NCBI GenBank assembly: GCA_016806645.1
Contig: JACSYO010000424.1
Span: 1,562,501-1,626,500, forward strand
Reading direction: 5' to 3'
From: Ophiodon elongatus
Lineage: Eukaryota > Chordata > Actinopteri > Perciformes > Hexagrammidae
Length of the DNA: 64,000 nucleotides
Part shown: positions 47,901 to 59,830 of the stretch, piece by piece
Position numbering within the stretch: position 1 is the first letter of the stretch
How the letters are laid out: the number at the start of each line of letters is the position of its first letter
Made by a program: the position numbers and the translations under genes
The notes under the pieces: model-generated
Database searches by the model: none
The model's input: the letters and a program-made list of their open reading frames with translations, nothing else
Told to the model about the DNA's origin: nothing

Positions 47901-48447
47901 AGGCTGATGTGAAAAACGTGGAGCTGCCACAGTGAAGTATTTCATGTCAGGAGGTCGAATGAAGCCATTCAGTGCCACCCATGATAGAGCTCAGCAATGC
48001 TTGTGTTCATCAAACACCGGAGTAGCGGGTCCAGTCCGAGACCCCACCGGGGGTCTGGGCTCCTCACTTATCTCTAAGGCCGAGCCCAGCCACCTACAAA
48101 AACTCATTTTGAATGTTTGTATGCGCGATCTCATTCTTTCTGTCACCGTGGACAGCTCATGGTGAGGGTGAGGGCTGGAACACAGATGTCCGTCTCACTT
48201 CACTGGTGAACAAGGCGCAGAGCTACTTGACTCAGTCCCAATGCACCGTGCTCAGGCAGAGAACCGCGGCCCCGGGCTCAGAGGTACTGACTTTCATCCA
48301 GACCGCTTCACGCCGACCCAATGTGTGCTGAAGGTCACACTTTGAAGGAGCCACCAGAACCACATCATCTGCAGAAGACAGGGATTCTGAGGCGCAACGC
48401 TCACTGGAAACATTTCTTAATTTGGGCCGAGTACACCGACACAGCTC

Positions 48448-48490
<43 letters not shown>

Positions 48491-48495
48491 CAGAG

Positions 48496-48530
<35 letters not shown>

Positions 48531-48602
48531 CAGAGAGAGAGAGAGAGAGGCAGAGAGCGAGAGAGAGGGAGAGGGAGGGAGAGAGAGAGAGGCAGAGAGA
48601 GA

Positions 48603-48635
<33 letters not shown>
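48448..48635. repeat. 190-bp (GA)n purine tract with repeated GGCAGAGAGC inserts
   Basis: Almost all purine on the + strand. Interruptions recur as GAGAGGCAGAGAGCGAGAG near 48485, 48527, 48547 and 48590, giving a higher-order pattern. Homopurine tracts with mirror symmetry can form triplex (H-DNA). Arg-Glu frames are artefacts. Confidence 0.97.
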
Positions 48636-48639
<4 letters not shown>

Positions 48640-48936
48640 CATGCATCTGACGAAGGGGATTCAGGATGAATAAAGATATATTGAAGCTACTTATGTTTTC
48701 AAATGAAGCTTTGAATATCTGTCGTTGTATTTTATAATCACCCTGATGAAATGTGAGAAATATGATTTTGTGCTATTGTGGTTGTATGAATATCATTTAT
48801 GGTGCTGTTAGGTTGCTTTTAGACTGTACCTTTGTGTGCTGAATTCCAACAAATAACAAATGAAACCGAATATATTTCATTAGCTAAAAACATCTTGTGC
48901 ACAGCAACGGGGACTGGGCGCCTGTCGCCCGCGGTG

Positions 48937-48943
<7 letters not shown>

Positions 48944-49014
<71 letters not shown>
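48944..49014. repeat. compound (TG)n(AG)n microsatellite
   Basis: TG array 48944-48970 directly joined to AG array 48970-49014. Confidence 0.97.
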
Positions 49015-49015
<1 letters not shown>

Positions 49016-49463
49016 CTGGAAGCTACTACTGCACATAATGTCTCAGTAATAATAATTTGAATAACAACATCAATGAAGCTTCTAATTATTTGGCACAGCC
49101 CTATTAAATATAAATAAATATATATGTATTTTTAAAGGCATTTACCGTGTTTGTAGACAAAGTCCATGCACCACTCCCTCTGGACAAAGATGTCGATGAC
49201 TTTGTTTTTGTATTCCTTAGTTTCATAAGTCTCCTTTTCGATGGAAATATGAACCCAAGGCCGCGCGCCTGTTCTTTTCCATGCTGTTACAGCTGTGGCT
49301 CCGTGTGCACTTCAACACTGAAGACGTCTTTTCCACAGGTGGTAGGACGTAGAGTTCGGACCGGCTTCAAACGTGGTGTGGCTCCGGGTAGAGTCTCCTG
49401 CACATCGTTGTCTGTCAGAAAGGTTTGATTGTTTGTCTGGGCAGGCTCTTCAAATCGGGATCA

Positions 49464-49598
49464 TTAAATTTGGCTGACATCTCGTGACATCTCGTCAAAT
49501 ACCTCGAAGTCAACAAAGCCAAGGAAATCAATCTCCCCCAGCCGGACAAACCTGGCTTTCATTTGTCCAGCGATGCTGTCGGGAACATTATAGAATGT
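49464..49598 (-). pseudogene. possible hAT-type transposase relic
   Basis: The minus strand has a 44-codon open segment beginning TFYNVPDSIAGQMKARFVRL and continuing GEIDFLGFVDFEVFDEMSRD before a TAA at 49464; a frame slip at that point restores a plausible continuation (KFNDPDLKSLP). The arrangement Y..I.D.I..Q...RF....L.FL...D...F resembles the region of hAT-superfamily transposases before the C-terminal dimerisation part. The surrounding minus-strand sequence (about 49145-49800) has several short non-repetitive open stretches that could be more of the same decayed element, but I could not join them with confidence. It could be a degraded fragment of another protein. The assignment rests on pattern memory only. 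Confidence 0.3.
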
Positions 49599-50859
49599 TC
49601 TTTTCCTCTCATCTCTGGCGTACGTGGTGGCAGGTCTCCTTATTTATCCGTTTTTCTTAATTACTTTTCTGTAAAAACTGTGGGACTGCTCTGCTGCTTG
49701 TTGTTGGCACAGCTGGAGCCTCTGAGGTGCACAGAGCATATGTCCAGAGCCTCGGCTGGAAGATGACCAAACAGCACATCTGTCAGGTTAAAGATGCCAT
49801 CATGTGACATCGGGAGAAAACAGGCGGATGCTTTTGAGAGCCAAAGGTCAGATCCTGAGGCCGTAGCGAGGGCCTCGCCATCCCATCACAGAGTTCTCCA
49901 TCATCTTCGGAGGGCCGGCGGTGGAGGATAGTTTGTAGCGACTGGACCTGTAGAACCTGGCAGATGATGCTACACTGTGAGAAAGAGAAGAACACGGAGA
50001 GAAATAACAATAACAAGGAATTAAATAACAGTATATCATTGTTAATAAATGTTCATGAAGCCATGGAAAAACAGAATAACTGTGTTAAGATCCAGTAAAA
50101 ACAAGTATATTTGAGGTTAAGCTCTTTAGATGTAGTGCTTTTATTTGTTACTTCATTAATAACCCAGTGCATTAATTTACCATTAAAATATTTCTATCTT
50201 TTAGGTACAATAGGAAGGAATTCTGTATAAAAATGCAATAACATCAAAACACCTGTTGTTAGGTTCTACTCATCAGCCCCTCCTCTCATCTGGTCCACAC
50301 CGCATCTTCCTCTGCCCTCTTCAATCTTGGGTCCGAGGCCCGATGCTCTCATCCTGCCAGACAGAAACATAGTGCAGTAGTCTGGTCTAAATAATAAATT
50401 ATATATGTATATATATATATATACACAAAGTTTCCTAGCAGCAACTGTCAGCGACTTACTGAGCAGTAGTTTTCAACACAATACAAACTCTCAGTCACTT
50501 TACTTTAAAAGCACAAGGACACCTTCCACTGAAATAAGGAGGAGAACTCTGCCATCTTAAACAACATATTCATTTGGTAATTCTCTTAAAACAACATTTA
50601 CCATGTGTGTTTTCATTTTATTCATTTTTCGCCTCGCATGGTGGCTCATCAGCATGCTGACAGAGGTTCATTGGGTTGTTGATTTTAGATCAACTAAGTC
50701 AAACACGCGTGTTGGTATTATCCAAATGAATTAATTAATTACATGACTTTTACTTACCAAGTTCACTGTGTGTGTCTCCTCTCTACCTCTGTCACGCTCT
50801 CGGTCAATAACGTATAACGTCACTTAGTCACGAGCCACGCCCTCCTCCTCCTCCTCAAC

Positions 50860-51010
50860 GCAATTTGACAGAATTTCAGCAAAACCTACGGCTCCGTCAA
50901 AGGCCTGCAAACTTCACTAATCCCCAGCAGTTACCGACTGTTTACAGCCTGTGAAGTCCGACTTGGCTTGTGTCATAAATTGTCAAGCCTCCGGCAGGGA
51001 GGAGGCCGGG
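50860..51010. promoter_or_regulatory. candidate conserved non-coding element
   Basis: CAATTTGACAGAATTTC and GTCATAAATTGTCAAGCC are near-inverted matches (AATTTGACA versus TGTCAAGCC-side AATTGTCAA) about 120 bases apart in unique sequence. Composition-based inference. Confidence 0.2.
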
Positions 51011-51431
51011 GGAGGGGAGGCATAAGGCAGATCTCCATACCTCCGCAGAAGTGTGAATGACAGAAAAGAGCCATTATAATACAGGTTTGGGTAACTCTCT
51101 ATATATTATAAGCATATATATAATATACATATTTCAATTTTAATTTTAATTTATTTAATTAAAAAATATATATATTTTATTTGCGAGGATTAAACAACTG
51201 TAAAAACATGAAACGCAGCATGAAAGTTTTTCTTATAAGCTATGAAACATCTATCAAATAGTGGAAAATGTCCATCATAATTGTGCAGTTACAAAGTTAA
51301 CGGGGATATAATGTAAAGCAGCTTATGAGAGTCGGCACGTTTGTCATATCTTACTTAGTAAATTCTACAATTTACAGTGATGAAAAAACTGCGTCTGGCG
51401 TTCGGTACTGCTAACATAATTGTATCTGGGG

Positions 51432-51464
<33 letters not shown>

Positions 51465-51497
51465 TATGTGTGTGTGTGTATGTGTGTGTGTGTGTGT
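51432..51497. repeat. interrupted (TG)n microsatellite
   Basis: Three TG blocks separated by TCTA and TA (near 51463 and 51479). Confidence 0.96.
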
Positions 51498-52936
51498 AAA
51501 TCCATACATTTTTATGGATACATTTCATATGAAAGAGCAGTAACATCCCTTTAATCCTGAGGCGTGTTGCTGTTCCAGGTCTACTAGCACTAGTGAGGTG
51601 GTGAAGAGTCCCATGACGGTACTAAAATAATGTTGTTTTTTTTCTATAGTACTTTACTTAGTAAATTTTGTTTCCTTTACAAACACTTGTCACACTTAAC
51701 ACACATTTAATGTAAAATTATAATTAGAATCCATACAAATACAATGTTTCCAAATATTACTGTAATCTTGAATTATGGTTATTTTAATGCCAACCTTTTA
51801 GACATTGTTGTCTCCAGAGATTGTTTTATGGAAAAATCTGTAAATGTCAGGATGAGGCATTTCACAACTTCATCCAGTAAATGTGTGCGTTTCAACAGCC
51901 TTGAAAAAAAAATTGAGACTGGAATGAATTTTGCTGATTCTGAAAGCAGCAAATTTCAATTCATGCGCATATCAATGCATAATTATGGCTTCAGACTCTT
52001 TGAGCCCGTACCCGATGAGCTCTGATGCCGTCACTGCCGCTCCATCATACGTCTCTGCAATCAACTCTCTCAACACAATTCTACTTTTGAAGTACATCAA
52101 ATATATACTCTGATATTCCATATGCACTCCTCTCATTACTCAGGTCATCAAAACCCCAAAAGCCTTTTTTTATCTCACTTGTGCGATCTCACTACCTCTG
52201 ATATTGGAGCCCAGTCGGTCCCTGGTCTCATCCACTCCCACTGCTTGTACTCCTGATAACCTCTGCAGAGTCGGATGTGCTGCTAAATGCAGTTTGGGGC
52301 TTAAATCTGTGGCTAACATCTTTTTCTGCCAACACATGCAGCAGTTCAATCTCATTTCCATGACTGGTAGCTCTGCTGCTCTTATCGTATCACCCTGAAA
52401 AAAGCTCGCTCTTACTTTGCAAACGACCGGTCACATGGACGGTGCTTTTTAATATTTCCCTGTTTTCTTTTGCCTTTGCATCGGGCGCTCTGATGGGGGG
52501 AAAGCTTGCGAGGCAAAAGTCTGTGTGAACTTTAACCCCTTCCACTGGGTAAGATCCTGCAGGTCAGGTGTTGGTTCACCATTAGCGACCACAGGTCATT
52601 CTTCTCCATATTATAATATTTTTAAGTTCGTAATATCCATGGAGATCACAGCTTGTAGCCTCGTTCTCGAGCTCATTCACCGGGATGGATGAAGGGAAAT
52701 AACTCTGCATTCTGCCGTTGGTGCATTTTTATAACTTTAAGATGATTTTAATCTTGGTTTTTCATCTGTTCGTACTGGAAGGTTGATTTACCTCAAGACA
52801 TCCGCTAAGTTACAGTGAACTCTCTCTCCCAAAGTCCTTTTGTAAAAGTCTGTTTGCTCCCCATTGCTTCACGTGATGGACCCGGAAGTTGTAAGCTCTC
52901 ACTGGGGGGTTGTTCCTGAGTGAATGACCCTTCAGA

Positions 52937-52983
52937 CTAATACAGTCATAATAATACAGTCATACTAATACAGTCACACTAAT
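52937..52983. repeat. 14-bp tandem repeat, about 3.3 copies
   Basis: Units CTAATACAGTCATA, ATAATACAGTCATA and CTAATACAGTCACA start at 52937, 52951 and 52965, with a partial fourth unit at 52979. Differences are single bases. Confidence 0.9.
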
Positions 52984-53754
52984 TCTCAGTGTCACAACCA
53001 TTTTATTTCACTATGTTCTTATTTATTTATTTAGAACACATTTAGAACAAAAAAATAAATAAATACCAAATACATCTTATATAGCAATCTGTCAATAAAC
53101 TAATTCTCATGAACAACATAAATAATCGACACGAGTCAATATTACTTGTGTCAAAAGGAGTAAACTATACAATTGTGATTAGTTTTACTGGAGTATGTGT
53201 AATCCTCAGAAAAATTATTAATAGAGAACATTTAAAATTAAATGAATAAATATATCATAAAATTATGAATTATGAACCTGAAGAAATTATCATGAAATTC
53301 AACTGCAATCTCAACATTTATTTTTAGCTTTGGTGAGGCACTGCCTACTCTGAGCGCACATATTATTTTTAGCAAGTACCCAGGGCTATGGTTATTGTGT
53401 CTCAGCATCAGAGGGGCTATTTTTATTTTATATTAAATTAATCCCTCAACATTTACCGCCACCTGGGTTGTTCTTTACAGAGCAGTATAAAAGCAAAATC
53501 ACACCTTTGATTGGTGCAGTAACAATATTCTGTAATTTGAGGAGCCGGTGTTTGTCCGTGGCTGTCCTCTCATGGAGCTGTGGCAACGAGCAGGGGAGAA
53601 AGTTCAGTCGACCAATCAGCAGCCAGACAGGAACATGAATGAGCTGTGAATGGCTTTACCCAGCAACCAATCACTGATCTGGGGAACACATTTTTTTTAT
53701 TCTAAATGATTTAGTAATATAGAGCTGCAGGGATGACGTGTTTTTGTCGGTCAA
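52984..53754. other. AT-rich non-coding
   Basis: Runs of AATAAATAAATA type (53050-53066). Nothing else recognised. Confidence 0.6.
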
Positions 53755-54245
53755 CAGGAAGTTAGCATCACACTGCTTCACTCCTCAAACAGCCAATGGC
53801 ATTTTTCCATTGGATTTTGGGATTATTGCAGAACATAAACTCTGTGGCAAACAAACATTTATGATACTTAGACGTTTTGTTCAGAAAGATGAGCTTCACT
53901 AATAAACATCATGTTTATGGTTTATGAAGCGTGAATGCAATCAGCAGAAGTAAGAAGCTAACGTTAGGCTGTAGAGAAACTACACCACGGTCACATGACT
54001 CGTCGGCGTGATGACCTTTAGTCGTCTCAATGAGCAACCGCCTTTTTTAAAACACCTAAAAGCTTCAAAGTTCATGAGAGGGGTATCTACTAACGCAATT
54101 TATATTGTACAACAAAATGTTAAAATCTCTTCAGCTGGTGTTAACCGTGGACCTTATTTCGACATCTAACCAAAAACACCTTGACTTTGAGACGAGGGAA
54201 CAGGAAGTGTAAAAATGCTGACTCATTTCTAGGTTTTAGGACTCA
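53755..54245 (+). repeat. dispersed repeat family X, short (internally different) copy
   Basis: Shares AGCCAATGGCATTTTTCCAT, ACTCTGTGGCAAAC, GTGAATGCAATC and CCGCCTTTTTTAAAACACCT with the copies at 3105 and/or 24745, and CATCTAACCAAAAACACC with ACTTTGAGACGAGGGAACAG at its 3' part with the 24745 copy. The 680-base middle of the long copy is replaced by about 100 bases (AAAGCTTCAAAGTTCATGAG ...) also found in the 3105 copy, so two structural variants of one family are present. Confidence 0.6.
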
Positions 54246-55655
54246 TTCCTGCAGCCTTCTATACACACTAATTATGAAGCCAGTTAAATTTAGCTTTTTT
54301 AAATTGTTTTATCTTGTTTAAATAATTAAGTGATGATGGCACTCCTCCGTTCTGAAGCTAGTCAGCCTGCCTTGCTAGCTTCCCCTTTCCAAGAGGTCTG
54401 ATGGGACGATGCGTCCTTCCACGTGTTTTAATATTATGTCGTCAATGTCAGCCGACACTGTAAAAGGGGGAAAGTCGTCTTGTATCAATGCTCTCAGGCT
54501 ATTCAGGGTAATATACACACCACATATTATGTTTATATGGAAAATGATTTACTATAGCCACAGTTTCAGTATAGTTTAATAAGGAGACTTTATTATTTGA
54601 CCTTTAAGAGAAATTCAAAAAAAGAAATTATGCCCACCATAATAAAAATCACTTTAAAATGTTCTCTTCGGCTTGATAAGGAAACGTAAAAAAAAGGTGC
54701 TTTGGTTTAGTGGAGCGCTGCGTCTGATGGTGTGGGCCGACACACGGTCCTCGGCCTGTAAGCAGGACCCTTGTTTGCTTTGGAGCCGTCTGAAAGCAGC
54801 CAGAGGAGTTCTGGGAATGAGAGGCGGAGCTTCTGCCAGCCGGCGTGCAGCACACAACACGGAGCCTCCGTGATGTTCTGCTCCAACCACAGGGAACTTT
54901 AAGAGGCTTCATGCTGCTCACGCCTTCTGGACCCACAGCCCCCTCGCCCCTCACCCCTCCCCTCCTCTTCCCCTTTAGCGTACATTTTATGTTCACACCT
55001 CATAAAAACTCAATTTGTCTCTTAAGTCTGATCTCTGGGACGCAACCCCCTTTTCTTTTTTTTGTCATTTACAAGCGATGTTGCAGTTTGTGTTCAGGCA
55101 TCAGGATTAGTTTTAGTGGCAACGGCAGTGCTGCACCTACTGTGACTCATGGAGCGTTGTTCTGGAGTGAAGAGTCTAATATGTGCAGCCGTGCTTCACG
55201 TGGCAGCGGAGGGGGAACGTAACTGCTCTACTCAAGAACTCTACTGTGTACTTGTACTTGAGTTTCTACTTCTGGTCCACCGGAATATGAAACCTTTCAT
55301 CAACCGCGTGTACGGGAGCGATGAAGTTGCTTGTCGGCTTATGACCTCTCACCAAATAGCAGTCTAGATGTGGCTCGTTACAACAGAAAGGGATTTCTTC
55401 TTCAACTGGCCAACATGGTTTCATTTAAATAACAGTTCAGAGAGAGAAAATATGAATACAAAAATCAATACACTGTGTTGGTGCCTTGTCAGTGTCAGAA
55501 CCCATTGACCCGTTAGCTTCTGGGGGCCAGGGCCAATATTTCAGAGGTTCTGACATAGCCGGCGAATATCTGGATAACAGATTACTCATAGTCAAGACTT
55601 CCTCTTATTGTTTAGTCGATTATCAAAATCCACATCCAGATGACATTTCAGCTAA
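54246..55655. other. non-coding, unassigned
   Basis: 54650-55000 is G+C-richer with overlapping frames up to 125 codons on both strands, none with a signature. AAGTACT-type repeat wording near 55238. Confidence 0.5.
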
Positions 55656-55830
55656 TCTCTATGAACAGACATCTGCATATGAATGCAGATATATTTAGAA
55701 AAAAACAGCTAATTAAAAGTTAAATCATCATCAGACAATAGCTGATGGGTTCTAGTCAAACTAGAACGCTTCCAATACCAACATCTTCCTACAGATTCCA
55801 TATTCATATGCAGATATCTGTTCACAGAGA
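55656..55830. repeat. inverted repeat, 29-bp arms, 117-bp spacer
   Basis: Left arm 55656-55684 (core GAACAGACATCTGCATATGA) and right arm 55802-55830 are reverse complements at 27 of 29 positions. The spacer (55685-55801) has no coding frame. The left arm and the bases after it also hold a small palindrome around CTGCATATGAATGCAG. Could be a hairpin, a relic of a small inverted-repeat transposon, or two opposite copies of a short repeat. Confidence 0.75.
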
Positions 55831-55929
55831 ACAGTGCTATATTGACCCAAAATACTGACAAAACTTTAAAACATGTGATTTTTTTATTTGTATTGATCTC
55901 ACGACCGCTCAGACGTATCTTGTGATCCT

Positions 55930-56090
55930 TGGGAAGGGGTGCAAACCTTAGGTTGGGAACCACTGCACTAAACGACCTGACTGTACGTAAAGTAGCTCAG
56001 AGTAGTTCCACCTCGACGGGCTGCAGCAGCAAAGTGTTCGTACTAACTCTAACGTTAGTACTAATATATCAAACCCTTTCTGAAGACTAC
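55930..56090. repeat. probable dispersed repeat (GTTGGGAACCACTGCACTA type)
   Basis: AGGTTGGGAACCACTGCAC, GTAAAGTAGCTCAGAGTAG and CCACCTCGACGGGCTGCAGC follow each other as in a fish repeat I recognise. Single copy here. A related AAGTACTT-type stretch (TACTTGTACTTGAGTTTCTA) is at 55238-55275. Confidence 0.4.
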
Positions 56091-57964
56091 ATTCAGATTC
56101 TTTACGTGCTGATAAAACTTGTTCCTGGCTGTAAGTAGGATTTAGAAGGCCACACTTGTAACGGAGCAGTTTAACATTGCTGAACTGGCACTTTTACTGG
56201 AGCTCTCCAGCCAGTCCTCTGTTCCAGCGCCGCGCGGCGGTCACAGCCAGGTGTGATGTCACCATCATGTGTTCTGCGTTACGCTCGGCGAGTGACGTAA
56301 AGGACAGTCTGAGATCTGATCAGAGCGGCTCGGCTCAGTCGCTTCAAATTAGATTTGAGTCCGATTTCAAACCGCCTGCAGTACGACTCCCATGTGTCTC
56401 CTGCCAAGCACGCTTGATAAAAGCTGATTCCAATGTGGATATGCAGAAATCAGATGTGGGCGCCGGTCTGAACATATTCTCTACTCCTCTCCGTCTCCAG
56501 CCCCTTCCTTCACTCTCTTCCTGCTCAGTCTCTCTCGCCACACATTGTGACATCACCCTCCAGTTTCGTTGTCGCAATACCCAAACTTGTGACTCGTCAA
56601 CACAAAACGCGAGCTACCACCTCCGACCCAACGTCTCGCAGCCCCGATGTTCTCCTCGATAAGACTTTCTCACAGCATAACATGAGCAGAAACAACCTTT
56701 TCGTATGGGAACCAGCGTAATCAATGTGCTGTGTTGATGCACACTTGGTTCTCCGTAGAGGTCCAGAGGCCTCCTGCCCGTCAGTCAGCCCCGTTGACAG
56801 CAGAGCGTGTGCACGTTCCCTTCGCCTGTCTACACAGACTGTTGTTGTGCCCACCTTCGTGTTGCCTTCTCTTTCTTCTTTATTGGATGCGCATGTGTCG
56901 TATGGACGATCCTCTCTTCTGGCACTCTCCACCATTATTTTCCTCTTTTGCATGTCGCTTGCTGAGTTGGCTCCTGCTGTCAGCCGCCTGCTGGGTGATC
57001 CGTTCGCCTCGGTCTAAAAAGCCTCTCCGTTATTGCTGGGTAATTGTTTGTCCAGTAATGCGGCGCGCGAAAGCCCGGTGTCTTATTTTGTCTGTTGAAT
57101 TCTTGTCAAAACAATAAACAATAAAAAGAGAGAGAGAGAGAGATCTCTCTGCCTTGTGACAAGACTCGTCACGTGTTTCCAAACTCAATTATTCAAATAA
57201 CCTGGAGTGTATTGAAACAGCGAGGAGTAATCTCTCCCAGGTGGTGTACAGTTTTCACTATGTTTTAAGAAAAATAAGCTTTCTTGACTCATAACAGCCT
57301 CTGGCAAGCATCCAGCTCAGCCACATTCCACTTTCACATGACCTTCTCACAGACCCGGCCTGGAGGGAGAGCCGCTCGGTCCGTCCCTGAACACACCTCC
57401 GTTTGACTGGCCTAGATAATTCAAGGCATGCTTATCTTTTCGTCTTCCTCCCCCGCCTCCTCCTCCTCCTCCTCTTCGTCCTCCTCCTCCTCAGCGTCTA
57501 CAAGTTTGACTCGACTCCAGAGATGCAATTGGCTTGTAAATTTCCTTTATGCGTATTTACAGTTTTGTTTTACGAGGACAGATGCGTCCCCGCTCAAACG
57601 CTGGAAGCCTTTGAAATCCTTCCCGGCGTCGGGGTCCGGTCGGGCCCGTCTGCAGCACATGAACATACAGCAGGTTGTGTTTGGTCAGTCCTGGTGTTGG
57701 ATATCAGTCAACAGTGCTCAAACAACTTTTGTTTCTGAAAGGATCAGCTTGAAATACGGTGATTGTGTTCTCGCTGAGGGTTTGAGATTGATGCCGGTCT
57801 CATGTCTGTCTCGTCAGCTTTGTTTCTTCCAAAATACTTTCCGAGACAACAAAACGGCATCATCAATTACACTTTGAGAGAAACGCACTTTCTCCCGGTT
57901 ATGTTTGTTTTCACAATAGTTTCTAATCACAGTCTGTGGAGGTCAGGGTGGACGGGTCGGTCGA
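56091..57964. other. non-coding, overlapping frames without signatures
   Basis: Frames of 161 (56177) and 149 (57428) codons overlap other frames and are serine/leucine-rich from pyrimidine bias. AGATTTGAGTCCGATTTCAA (56350) may be repeat-derived. A short (GA)8 is at 57127. Confidence 0.45.
57458..57494. repeat. (CCT)n trinucleotide tract
   Basis: CCT/CTC repeats with two TTCGTC interruptions. Confidence 0.9.
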
Positions 57965-58110
57965 CATAACTTTCACCCAGGAAACAGCTATTCGTGTCCC
58001 AAATGTTTTTAAAGTTCCCATCCATAACTTAAAGACATAACCACTGAACCTATTATTTTGGTTTTTGTTTGTTTCAATTCACAACATTAACCTCATGTTT
58101 AAAACTGCAA
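57965..58110 (+). repeat. dispersed repeat family C, diverged third copy
   Basis: AACTTTCACCCAGGAAACAG, then TCGTGTCCCAAATG and ATAACCACTGAACC, resembling the start of the family C copies. The later part (CTAAACCT block) is not clearly present. Confidence 0.4.
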
Positions 58111-58139
58111 CTGTAATCCTGTAAGGATACATGTTTCCC

Positions 58140-58380
58140 TGGAAACAATATATTGAGGAGGAGGCGGAGTTAGATTATTTTATGAATCTAGCACCAGCAG
58201 CTGTTTAGCTTAGCTTAGCACAAAGACTGGAAATAGTGGGAAACAGCATGGCTCCCCTCAGAGGGATCAACCCCTGACTTAAAAACCTGCTAATGAACTC
58301 ATCATATCTTTTTTCATCTAACTCTCTGGAAGATAGCAGCTTTCCCAAAGCGTCAAACTATTTATTAAATTTAAAGGCAT
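58140..58380. repeat. probable dispersed repeat (AGCTTAGCTTAGCACAAAGA type)
   Basis: GTTTAGCTTAGCTTAGCACA, AAGACTGGAAATAGTGGG and GAAACAGCATGGCTCC are typical of a teleost repeat; the rest of the block up to 58380 is AT-rich and diverged. Class unknown. Confidence 0.5.
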
Positions 58381-58680
58381 TCATCAAGCACTGATTTCAG
58401 CTCCTCAACTATGAGATGCTGCAGCTTTTCTCTCTTTGTAAAATAAACATTTTATTGTTTTGGATCTAACATTTAGTGAGTTGAAACATCATATCTGTAG
58501 ATTGCTATGTAATGGCAATGAAAATGATCATTATTTTCAACCCCACAATCAGCTGCACCAGCAAACCTCCGTCTGTTCTCAAGTTCCCCGACCGACTTCT
58601 TATTTACTTTCTAAATAACAGAGGAGAGCTGTGAAGCTAGCTTCTCAAACAGGAAATGGAATTGGCTCCTGTAAATGTTG

Positions 58681-58704
58681 GTGTGTGTGTGTGTGTTTGT
58701 GCGC

Positions 58705-58735
<31 letters not shown>

Positions 58736-58758
58736 TGTGTGTGTGTGTGTGTGTGTGT
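58681..58758. repeat. interrupted (GT)n with GCGC inserts
   Basis: GT array with two TGCGCGTG interruptions (58701 and 58731) spaced 30 bases apart, suggesting an internal duplication. Confidence 0.97.
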
Positions 58759-59229
58759 TTGCATTAAGGAGTCAGAGAGACAGAACTTTAATATCCCCAA
58801 TAACGTGGGAGAGACGGGGCATCTGTTTGAGAATCCCACATCAAACGAGACGGCATGTCAGCGGAGGGTTATGCATATATTTCCCTTGTTCTTCCCATCC
58901 GTCAGGAACCGGCAGGCGTACAGGGAGAGCGGAGGACTGGAAGGAGATACTGTTTTGATCAGGACTAGAAAGAGGGGAGAGGAGAAACCAAACAGAGAGA
59001 ATTCTTGAGTAAATACATAGATGCACGTCAAAACAACTAAAGGAGAAACTCGCGAATCAATTATGTTATCAAGGGCTGGTGCTGTGTTCTCGTTCTGTGG
59101 TGGTGGTGCTGGCGGAGACCTCGTCCTCCCTGCGAGGGGCATCTGGAGGAGATTAGGGTCCAACCTGACACTGCAGCCCCAGTGAAACATGACTCAGGGA
59201 TGAATGGAGGCTTTTAGACCGGTGTCTGT

Positions 59230-59480
59230 CTTCCCACACGTTGTCCTGCGATTCTTTATTTGTCCGTCACCCAATAAAGCACGCACGCCGTTATCTGAAA
59301 CCCGCACGCTCGCCCAGCGGGCCGGCTCTCTCTTTTTAAAAAACGGGCCTTTATTTGGCGCTTTTCTCGTCAGATGTGTTTTTCTTCTTTTTTTTTCCGT
59401 GTAAAAAAGCAAAGCCTCGGAAAAACAAGACGTCACCGGAGATATTATTAATTTCAAATCAGCTGTCTGCGCAGACTGCA
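59230..59480. promoter_or_regulatory. candidate conserved non-coding element
   Basis: ACCCAATAAAGCACGC, CTTTTTAAAAAACGGGC, GATATTATTAATTTCAAAT and CAGCTGTCTGCGCAG in CpG-containing unique sequence. Inference only. Confidence 0.2.
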
Positions 59481-59717
59481 CATCACTGTGAGAGAATGTG
59501 GTTTGTAAGGTCAGCGCACGTCTGTCTCTTCTCAGGACGGAGCGGCGAGCAGGAGGCCGTGTGAGGGAATGTGACAGAATAACACGGCTGGAGGCCCGAT
59601 TACCTGCAGGGAGAACCCGCTTTCAGAGCGCGTGTTTTCATACAGCGGGTCTGACTCTTATTAGGTTCGGCCTGCGTTTCCACTTGTGGCTCCGACGAGC
59701 CCCCTTCAACCGCCTCC

Positions 59718-59830
59718 GGCCAAGAGCCTCCGATCAGGAGCCTCCGACCAGGAGCCTCTGACCAGGAGCCAGGAGCCAGGAGCCAGGAGCCAGGAGCCTC
59801 CGACCAAGAGCCTCCGACCAGGAGCCCACG
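59718..59830. repeat. 7/14-bp minisatellite (AGGAGCC / AGGAGCCTCCGACC)
   Basis: Alternating 14-base units AGGAGCCTCCGACC (or A-AGAGCC variants) and a run of four 7-base AGGAGCC units at 59764-59794. The 14-mer is the 7-mer plus TCCGACC, so the array has two-level structure. G+C rich, in a non-coding setting. Confidence 0.85.

Larger units (their letters stand above)
49599..52936. other. AT-rich non-coding (putative intron)
   Basis: TA-rich runs at 50400-50424, 51098-51135 and 51163-51178. A 93-codon plus frame at 51744 has no family signature. Nothing else recognised. Confidence 0.5.

Noticed and set aside
48321..48673. Arg-Glu-rich open frames of 83 to 109 codons
   Set aside because: Entirely produced by the GA dinucleotide array.
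51744..52025. 93-codon plus-strand frame
   Set aside because: AT-rich, no motif, no acceptor/donor pair of good quality; treated as chance.
56177..56662. 161-codon plus-strand frame
   Set aside because: Serine/leucine-rich, overlaps a minus-strand frame, no family features.
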